A stretch of DNA of 64,000 nucleotides from Limivicinus sp963617275 (lineage in GTDB: Bacteria > Bacillota > Clostridia > Oscillospirales > Oscillospiraceae). Below the pieces are notes generated by a model. It was not told where the DNA came from. It searched no databases and worked only from the letters and a program-made list of their open reading frames with translations. Below are positions 58,329-64,000 of this stretch, in pieces (within the stretch, counting starts at the first letter, position 1; each line of letters starts with the position of its first letter). The DNA is taken from contig CAVENX010000055.1 of the NCBI GenBank assembly GCA_963617275.1, positions 43,096 through 107,095 of the forward strand, written 5' to 3'. The translations under genes were made by a program, and so were the position numbers.

Positions 58329-60044
58329 ATGAAAGTGAATGAGAAAAAACAAAATACCGTGTGGCTTGCTCTTTTTGCCATGTCGCTTGCGCTGATGCTC
58401 TGGAAACTGCCGTACGGCTTCGGCGGGGACGATGAGGGTTTTTACCTCACCATAGCGAACCGCCTGACCGTCGGAGACAGGCTTTTTACCGATGAATGGC
58501 ATCTCTCACAGCTGTCGTCCTTTTTCCTTTACCCGTTTGTGCGCGTCTTCAAAGCGGTGACCGGCGGTACAGAGGGAATATTGCTTGCCTCGAGAGTGTT
58601 GTATTTTGTCTGCCATTCGGCAGCGTCGGCGGCGGTGTATCTGCGGCTTAAAAAATACGGCGCACTGTCCGTTTTGGGAAGCGTTTTCTTCCTTGTCTTC
58701 ACTCCCTTTGACATGATGACGTGCAGCTATAACACCATTGCCATAGATGCGCTCGCCCTCTGCGGCGCGTTCACCGCGTCATACGAAAGAGAAGCGGATA
58801 TGATAACGGCGGGCGTCTTCCTTGCCTGTGCGGTCGTGTGCTGTCCGTATCTCGCAGCAGCGTATTTTTTCTATGCCGTCGTATGTATTGCTTACGGGGC
58901 GCTTTACCGGAGGAGCGGGAAAAAGTTTTTCGCTTTCAGGCCGTTTTCCCTGAAAGCGCTGAGATATGTGACGGTCGGCGCGGGTATCGTTTTTGTGCTG
59001 TTTGTCAGTTTCCTGCTTTCTCACACGAGCGTAAAGGAAATAACCGAAAGTCTTCCGGGACTGTTTTCTGATCCGGAGCACCCGAGCTATTCGGTCTTCT
59101 ATATGCTCAAGCACTATGTCTACTGCATTGTAACGAGCCGACCTTATGTGCTTGTGCCTGTCGGGCTCTATGCCGCGTCGCTGGCGCTGCTTGCTTTTGA
59201 TAAAAACAGAAGAAAGCGCGCGCTTTTGTATGTTTCGCTTTCGGCTGCCGCGGCGGCAATATGGTTCTCGCTCTTTATAGCGCAGCTTATCGAAAAGAAC
59301 TTCAACGGTATCATGCTTCCGCTGCTGCCGCTGGGGCTTACCGCATATATCTTGCTTGAGAATAAACCGCGGGCGGTTTTCGACTTCGTTTTTCTGCTTG
59401 GCGTGTTCTATTCCGTCTGCGTCTGCTCGACGTCGAACATGGGCTATGATATCCTTGCGATCGGCTTTTCGGTGGTAAATATCGCAAATCTTATCTTTAT
59501 CGGGATGCTGATAGCCGAGAGGGCAGGCGAAAGGGAAAAGTGCGTTTTTTCGGCGGTCTGCTTTATCCCTGTGGCCATGCTCTGCACCATGATGCTTACC
59601 GTGAAGATAAATCACTGCTTCTGGGATGCAAGCCCTGCCGTGCTTGACAGCAGATTGGAGAGCGGACCGGCAAAGGGAATAATCACAAACGCTTATTTCA
59701 GAAGCTCCTACGATTCTATCAGCGCGGATATGTCGGAATACGCGGGTGAGGGCGGAAGTATTCTGATTTATTCGCAGCAGGCGTGGGAATACTTCATACC
59801 GGACATGCCATATGCCACGTTTTCCGCGTGGCTGTCGGGGCTTGACGAAAAGACGGATGCCCGTCTTGCGCTTTATTTTTCAATGAATCCGCAAAAAATG
59901 CCGGAGCATATTTATATTCCCAAGACCTCGGCCTTTGGGGAGCTGAACATACCGCCGGATAAGATATATTCCGACGCGGAGAAATACGGATACGAGATCA
60001 ATGAAAATGAGATAAGCTACAAGCTCAGTCCGGCAAAAAGCTGA
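58329..60044 (+). CDS. Polytopic membrane protein, GT-C glycosyltransferase-like
   Basis: 571 residues, about 11-12 helices followed by a soluble C-terminal domain (about 450-571). The first extracytoplasmic loop has FGGDDEGFYLTIANRLTVGDRLFTDEWHLSQ, in which the acidic GDDE motif followed by an aromatic is typical of GT-C (ArnT/PMT-like) enzymes. It may add a sugar from a lipid carrier to a wall polymer or protein. ATG at 58329 is chosen for the GGGGTGA site. It follows the transporter gene by 19 bp. Confidence 0.65.
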   Translation: MKVNEKKQNTVWLALFAMSLALMLWKLPYGFGGDDEGFYLTIANRLTVGDRLFTDEWHLSQLSSFFLYPFVRVFKAVTGGTEGILLASRVLYFVCHSAASAAVYLRLKKYGALSVLGSVFFLVFTPFDMMTCSYNTIAIDALALCGAFTASYEREADMITAGVFLACAVVCCPYLAAAYFFYAVVCIAYGALYRRSGKKFFAFRPFSLKALRYVTVGAGIVFVLFVSFLLSHTSVKEITESLPGLFSDPEHPSYSVFYMLKHYVYCIVTSRPYVLVPVGLYAASLALLAFDKNRRKRALLYVSLSAAAAAIWFSLFIAQLIEKNFNGIMLPLLPLGLTAYILLENKPRAVFDFVFLLGVFYSVCVCSTSNMGYDILAIGFSVVNIANLIFIGMLIAERAGEREKCVFSAVCFIPVAMLCTMMLTVKINHCFWDASPAVLDSRLESGPAKGIITNAYFRSSYDSISADMSEYAGEGGSILIYSQQAWEYFIPDMPYATFSAWLSGLDEKTDARLALYFSMNPQKMPEHIYIPKTSAFGELNIPPDKIYSDAEKYGYEINENEISYKLSPAKS

Positions 60045-60092
60045 AGTCCTTTGCCGGACGGCTCTGAACGTCAGGAACAAGCCAATTTTTCT

Positions 60093-60121
60093 TTGCTTTT
60101 TGGAAAATGCTGTGATAATAT
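60093..60121 (+). promoter_or_regulatory. Promoter of prfC
   Basis: TTGCTT (60093-60098), 17-bp spacer, TAATAT (60116-60121), overlapping an extended TGTGATAAT. It is 36 bp before the start. Confidence 0.55.
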
Positions 60122-60156
60122 AAATAGATGGAAAAGTTTATTTTGAGGTAAAATAT

Positions 60157-61749
60157 ATGTCAGACATGCAAAAGGAGATCGAAAGGCGCAGAACCTTTGC
60201 GATCATTTCACACCCCGACGCAGGTAAAACGACGCTTACAGAAAAGCTTCTTCTCTACGGCGGGGCGATACAGCTTGCAGGCTCCGTAAAGGGCAAGGCG
60301 ACCGCGAGACATGCCGTGTCCGACTGGATGGAGCTTGAGAAGCAGCGCGGTATTTCCATAACCTCTTCCGTTATGCAGTTCAATTATGAGGGCTACTGCA
60401 TAAATATTCTGGATACTCCCGGACACCAGGACTTCTCCGAGGACACATACCGCACTCTTATGGCGGCCGACTCTGCCGTAATGGTCATTGACGCGGCAAA
60501 GGGCATCGAGCCGCAGACGCGGAAGCTTTTCAAAATATGCGCCATGCGTCATATACCGATCTTTACCTTTATCAATAAGCTTGACCGTGAGGCGAGAAGC
60601 CCCTATGAGCTTATGGAAGAGCTGGAAAACGAGTTCGGCATAGGCACATATCCGATGAACTGGCCGATCGGCTGTGGGCATGAGTTCAAAGGCGTATACG
60701 ACAGGGAAAAGAAAGAGATACTTGCGTTTACGGAGTTTCACAGAGGGCAGAACAAGATAAAAGCCGTCGAGTGCACGCTTGACGATGTTGACGCGCTTGA
60801 TGAGCTTATCGGTGAGCGCCTGAGAAAGACGCTGACGGACGATATAGAGCTTCTGGACGGCGCGGGTTATGATTTTGACCTTGACAAGGTGAGAAACGGC
60901 AAGCTTTCTCCTGTGTTCTTCGGCTCCGCTCTCAACAATTTCGGGATAGAGCCGTTCCTTGAAAGCTTTCTCCGCCTTACCATGCCGCCGCTGCCGAGGA
61001 TTTCGGGCGACGACATAATAGACCCGTTTGATGAGCATTTTTCCGCATTCGTCTTCAAAATTCAGGCGAATATGAACAAGGCGCACCGAGACAGGATCGC
61101 GTTTATGCGCATCTGCTCGGGAAAGTTTGAGCGGGACAAGGAATATTTCCATGTTCAGGGCGGCAAGCCTCTGCGCCTTGCCCAGCCGCAGCAGCTTATG
61201 GCGCAGGAGCGTGCGATAATTGACGAGGCATACGCCGGGGACATTATCGGCGTGTTCGACCCCGGTATATTTTCAATCGGCGACACTATCTGCGAAAAGG
61301 GACGCAATGTCTGCTTTGAGGGCATACCCACCTTTGCACCAGAGCATTTCGCGGGAGTGGAGCGTGTGGATACCATGAAGCGCAAGCAGTTTGAAAAGGG
61401 CATCATGCAGATAGCGCAGGAGGGCGCGATACAGATATTCCATGAGCCGTATACCGGCGTCGAGGAAGTCATTGTGGGTGTTGTGGGCGTTTTGCAGTTT
61501 GAGGTTCTGGAGTACCGGCTAAAAACCGAGTACGGCGTCGATATCCGCCGCCGCGCAATGCCGTTTGAGCTTGTCCGCTGGGTCGAGAATGATAATATTG
61601 ACATTTCCGCGCTCAATCTCACAAGCGATACAAAATGGGTGCAGGATTTCAAAGGAAACAATCTCCTGCTGTTCACGTCCGATTGGTGTATCAATTGGGC
61701 GCTTCAGAAAAACCCGGGGCTTGAGCTTGGAGAATTCAGCCGGGAATGA
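60157..61749 (+). CDS. prfC: Peptide chain release factor 3
   Basis: 530 residues, normal RF3 length. Translational GTPase with P-loop SHPDAGKTTLTEKLL (about 18-32), switch II DTPGHQDFSEDTYR, NKLD as FINKLDRE, and RF3-specific domain 2/3 parts FVFKIQANMNKAHRDRIAFMRI and VVGVLQFEVLEYRL. It recycles RF1/RF2 after termination. A GAGGT site precedes the ATG. Confidence 0.97.
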   Translation: MSDMQKEIERRRTFAIISHPDAGKTTLTEKLLLYGGAIQLAGSVKGKATARHAVSDWMELEKQRGISITSSVMQFNYEGYCINILDTPGHQDFSEDTYRTLMAADSAVMVIDAAKGIEPQTRKLFKICAMRHIPIFTFINKLDREARSPYELMEELENEFGIGTYPMNWPIGCGHEFKGVYDREKKEILAFTEFHRGQNKIKAVECTLDDVDALDELIGERLRKTLTDDIELLDGAGYDFDLDKVRNGKLSPVFFGSALNNFGIEPFLESFLRLTMPPLPRISGDDIIDPFDEHFSAFVFKIQANMNKAHRDRIAFMRICSGKFERDKEYFHVQGGKPLRLAQPQQLMAQERAIIDEAYAGDIIGVFDPGIFSIGDTICEKGRNVCFEGIPTFAPEHFAGVERVDTMKRKQFEKGIMQIAQEGAIQIFHEPYTGVEEVIVGVVGVLQFEVLEYRLKTEYGVDIRRRAMPFELVRWVENDNIDISALNLTSDTKWVQDFKGNNLLLFTSDWCINWALQKNPGLELGEFSRE

Positions 61750-61829
61750 CCCGGCAGTGCGGCCTGCCGTCTGCATGGAAAACGGCAGGCCCTCCGCGCT
61801 TTTATTCTTTAGTGAAAATGGGAGAAGAA

Positions 61830-62441
61830 ATGTCTGATAAACTTGTGATCGAGATCTGGAAAAAGAAAGACCCCAATGAAATAACGAAAGAGCTTGCCTC
61901 TCCGCAAAGCCGTCTTGAGGCCGGAAGCGCTTCGGCGGTGACGGCGGCGATGGCGGCGGCATTTGTTGAGCGCACGGCGGAAGTCTGCCGTGAAAACGAC
62001 GCTGACAGCGAACGGCTTGCGTATATCCTGAAAAACACTGAGATCATACGCGGCTATATGGTGCATCTTGTGGATGAGGATATAAAGAGCCGCGGCCCCA
62101 TGCGTCAGGCACTCAAAGAGGGCGACGAGCGCCGCATAGACGCGACGCGCCAGAGCGCGGCCTGCATCGACGCCGAAATAATCAACATGATGGTTCAGCT
62201 CATGGGTTTTGCGGGCGAGCTTGCGGAGGTCTGCCCCAAGGAAAAAATGCATTGGCTGGGCGAGGCGGCGCACCTTATGATGGGCGCTGTCGGATGCGCG
62301 CGGGTTTTTGTTGTCAACATGGCGGACGGCAGCAGTGACGACACATACCGCTACGTCGTAAGGCGCGAGAACGAGATCACTCTTGAAGCTCTCCGCAAGG
62401 TGTTTGACGGCATTATGGAAAAAGTCGAAGCCGCGATTTAA
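61830..62441 (+). CDS. Cyclodeaminase/cyclohydrolase (FTCD-C/FchA-like) family protein
   Basis: 203 residues, all-helical. LASPQSRLEAGSASAVTAAMAAAFVERTAEV at the N-terminus and VDEDIKSRGPMRQALKEGDE fit the FTCD C-terminal domain/FchA pattern, which acts on 5-formimino- or methenyl-tetrahydrofolate. The usual TPGGG motif is replaced by RLEAGSAS, so activity is uncertain. Start ATG with GGGAGAAG upstream. Confidence 0.6.
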   Translation: MSDKLVIEIWKKKDPNEITKELASPQSRLEAGSASAVTAAMAAAFVERTAEVCRENDADSERLAYILKNTEIIRGYMVHLVDEDIKSRGPMRQALKEGDERRIDATRQSAACIDAEIINMMVQLMGFAGELAEVCPKEKMHWLGEAAHLMMGAVGCARVFVVNMADGSSDDTYRYVVRRENEITLEALRKVFDGIMEKVEAAI

Positions 62442-62490
62442 ACCGGTTTTTGCCGCCGGAATGCGGCTATATCTGAAGGAAGGGCTTTTC

Positions 62491-63207
62491 ATGGACGGCA
62501 GTATTGAGAAACTGAAAAAAATGGTCAGGGAGAGCGGCAATATTGTGTTTTTCGGCGGCGCCGGCGTCAGCACGGAGAGCGGGATACCGGATTTCCGCAG
62601 TGTTGACGGGCTGTATAATCAGAAGTGGAAATATCCCCCCGAAACGATACTCAGTCATAGCTTTTTTGAGAAAAACCCCGAGGAGTATTACCGTTTCCAT
62701 AGGGAAAAGCTTGTTGTTGACGGTGTAAAGCCGAATACTGCGCACATAAAGCTTGCCGGGCTTGAACGGCAGGGAAAGCTCAAAGCGGTCGTGACGCAGA
62801 ATATTGACGGTCTGCATCAGGCGGCGGGGAGCAAAAACGTTCTTGAGCTGCACGGCAGTATTCTGAGGGCGTACTGCTCAAAATGCCGCAGGGAATACGA
62901 CGCGGACGTCATCAACCGCGGAACGGGAGTGCCGCGCTGCAAATGCGGCGGCGTTATAAGGCCGGACATTGTTTTATATGAAGAACCGCTTGACGACGAG
63001 GTCGTGAAGAAGGCGATAATGTATATCCGCGATGCCGATGTGCTTATCATTGGCGGCACATCGCTGAACGTCTATCCCGCAGCGGGACTTATAAATTATT
63101 ATCGCGGCAATAAGCTTGTGCTGATAAATCTGAGCGAAACACCGGCAGACAGCTATGCCGACCTTGTGATACACGAAAAGATAGGCAAAGTTTTTGCTCA
63201 ATTGTAA
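62491..63207 (+). CDS. cobB: Sir2-family NAD-dependent protein deacylase
   Basis: 238 residues. NAD site GAGVSTESGIPDFRS (23-37), TQNIDGLH (102-109), catalytic His121 in LELHGS, and zinc ligands Cys129, Cys132, Cys150 and Cys152. Removes acyl groups from lysine with NAD consumption. AGGAAGGG precedes the ATG; the gap to the cyclodeaminase-like gene is 49 bp, so cotranscription is likely. Confidence 0.95.
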   Translation: MDGSIEKLKKMVRESGNIVFFGGAGVSTESGIPDFRSVDGLYNQKWKYPPETILSHSFFEKNPEEYYRFHREKLVVDGVKPNTAHIKLAGLERQGKLKAVVTQNIDGLHQAAGSKNVLELHGSILRAYCSKCRREYDADVINRGTGVPRCKCGGVIRPDIVLYEEPLDDEVVKKAIMYIRDADVLIIGGTSLNVYPAAGLINYYRGNKLVLINLSETPADSYADLVIHEKIGKVFAQL

Positions 63208-63222
63208 AGAGGTATATACGCT

Positions 63223-63897
63223 ATGGCAAAGGGGAAGCTTATTGTTCTTGAGGGCATAGACGGCAGCGGCAAGTCCGCACAGTACCGCCGCCTGTGTGAA
63301 AGAATGGAAAATGACAAAATTGAGTATAATCATATAGTATTCCCGCGTTATGACAAGGAAAGCAGCGCACTTATACGTATGTATCTTGGAGGAGAATTCG
63401 GCGAACATCCCGGTGATGTGAACGCCTATGCCGCGGCGACCTTCTTCGCGGTGGATCGCTTTGCCTCCTACCGCACCGATTGGGGGAAAATATATAACAA
63501 CGGCGGGATCATTCTCTCCGACAGGTATACGACCTCAAACGCCGTGCATCAGGGTTCAAAGCTCAGCGATGAGGAGCTGCCTGCGTTTTTCGAGTGGATA
63601 AGCGACCTTGAATACGGCAAAATGGGGCTTCCCAAGCCTGATCTGGTCATATATCTTGACGTGGATGTGGAGACGTCGAAACGCCGTATGCTGCAAAGGC
63701 AGAAGAGCACGGACACATCCGCCGACATTCACGAAAAGGATTTTGAATATCTGGAAAGCTGCCTTCGAACCGCAAGAAAGGCGGCGGAATACTATAATTG
63801 GGTGAATGTGCCCTATATGAAAAACGGGATCGAGCGGGATATTGACGAGAAAAACGCCGAGATATACCGCCTTATCCGCGAATGCATTGACAAATAA
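63223..63897 (+). CDS. tmk: Thymidylate kinase
   Basis: 224 residues. P-loop LEGIDGSGKSAQYRRL (about 8-23), DRYTTSNAVHQGSKL (DRY/H motif with the Ser/Asn binding), and a LID region RRMLQRQKSTD. It phosphorylates dTMP. The first P-loop wording EGIDGSGKS is the family signature. A GAGGT site lies 9 bp before ATG. It follows the sirtuin gene by 15 bp. Confidence 0.95.
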   Translation: MAKGKLIVLEGIDGSGKSAQYRRLCERMENDKIEYNHIVFPRYDKESSALIRMYLGGEFGEHPGDVNAYAAATFFAVDRFASYRTDWGKIYNNGGIILSDRYTTSNAVHQGSKLSDEELPAFFEWISDLEYGKMGLPKPDLVIYLDVDVETSKRRMLQRQKSTDTSADIHEKDFEYLESCLRTARKAAEYYNWVNVPYMKNGIERDIDEKNAEIYRLIRECIDK

Positions 63898-63899
63898 AA

Positions 63900-63919
63900 C
63901 GGGCTTCCGAAGAAGCCCG
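63900..63919 (+). terminator. Hairpin after tmk
   Basis: 8-bp stem CGGGCTTC/GAAGCCCG with CGAA loop, 2 bp past the tmk stop. No T-run follows. Confidence 0.55.
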
Positions 63920-63953
63920 ACAGGCAGTCAAAAACTATGTTTTAAAGTCAGAT

Positions 63954-63997
63954 AACAGAGCAGCGGGGGAGCTTGAGGGGGCAAGGCCCGCCTCAAA
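63954..63997 (-). repeat. Inverted copy of the end of the hairpin-rich element at 20757-20800
   Basis: 44 bp with about 39 matches to the reverse complement of 20757-20800, including the TTGAGG..CCTCAA stem. The window ends 3 bp later, so it is unclear whether the rest of the element follows. Confidence 0.7.
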
Positions 63998-64000
63998 TTG

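Noticed and set aside
1..64000. tRNA or rRNA genes
   Set aside because: I saw no cloverleaf with GGTTCGA-type T arm or rRNA segments in the intergenic regions; a tRNAscan run would be decisive.

Overview
The window looks like chromosome of an anaerobic, monoderm, spore-forming-lineage member of the Clostridia, probably Oscillospirales or a relative, at moderate-to-high GC. The grounds are a SigH-type sigma factor, a BofC-C-like protein, peptidoglycan enzymes with sortase-style and NlpC/P60 surface proteins, Shine-Dalgarno-led genes with frequent TTG/GTG starts and ATGA overlaps, and oxygen-sensitive enzyme families. The genus cannot be fixed from the sequence alone.

Layout. 1-8952 (+) is an Mbh-like group 4 membrane-bound [NiFe]-hydrogenase fused to an Mrp-type cation/proton antiporter module, preceded by the end of hypE and carrying hypA inside the operon; it should couple ferredoxin oxidation and H2 evolution to ion pumping. 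9142-11335 holds sigH, a YolD-like/LexA-like two-gene operon with a palindrome inside its promoter, and directly downstream an AT-rich array of at least 24 in-register 14-bp units with the core ACNTAA. 11459-17728 (-) is a GNAT enzyme, a DUF218 membrane protein, an ABC-F ATPase, and a PBP2/FtsI-like transpeptidase with an FHA-FtsW/RodA protein. 17862-19970 (-) is a small unusual cassette: an ECF sigma factor, a double-glycine-leader peptide, an HExxH protein and a LysM peptide that also has a double-glycine leader. The two peptide genes share a near-identical promoter.

20164-22198 has dut, a TetR regulator and a divergent PAP2-like membrane protein. 22293-29085 is a catabolic operon (DapA-family aldolase/lyase, FAD oxidoreductase, sugar-type ABC importer) facing an IclR regulator, with three evenly spaced GGAAT-N4-ATTCC operators over its start site. 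29188-31775 is rpsO-pnp. 32697-34488 is a lysine riboswitch with an attenuator in front of an NhaC-family transporter (LysW type). 34633-40302 (-) groups a CooC-like ATPase, two 2-hydroxyacyl-CoA dehydratase-type subunits, their activase, a 55-residue membrane peptide and an acetyl-CoA-synthase-like protein.

40511-43697 contains cinA, thiI, a 6S RNA candidate and a DUF1292 protein. 43903-49036 contains a BofC-C-like protein, a class A PBP, a conserved small protein and a four-SH3/NlpC-P60 hydrolase. 49149-52643 (-) is a lipoprotein plus MotA/MotB-like stator pair with no flagellar genes nearby. 53024-63897 (+) contains a Big2-repeat surface protein, a PcrA/UvrD helicase, a DMT transporter, a GT-C-like membrane protein, prfC, a cyclodeaminase-like protein, a sirtuin and tmk. 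The best candidates for something undescribed are the 14-bp array (10902-11335), the ECF/double-glycine/HExxH cassette (17908-19891), the CooC/dehydratase/ACS-like cluster (34633-40302) and the lipoprotein-MotAB unit (49149-52643).
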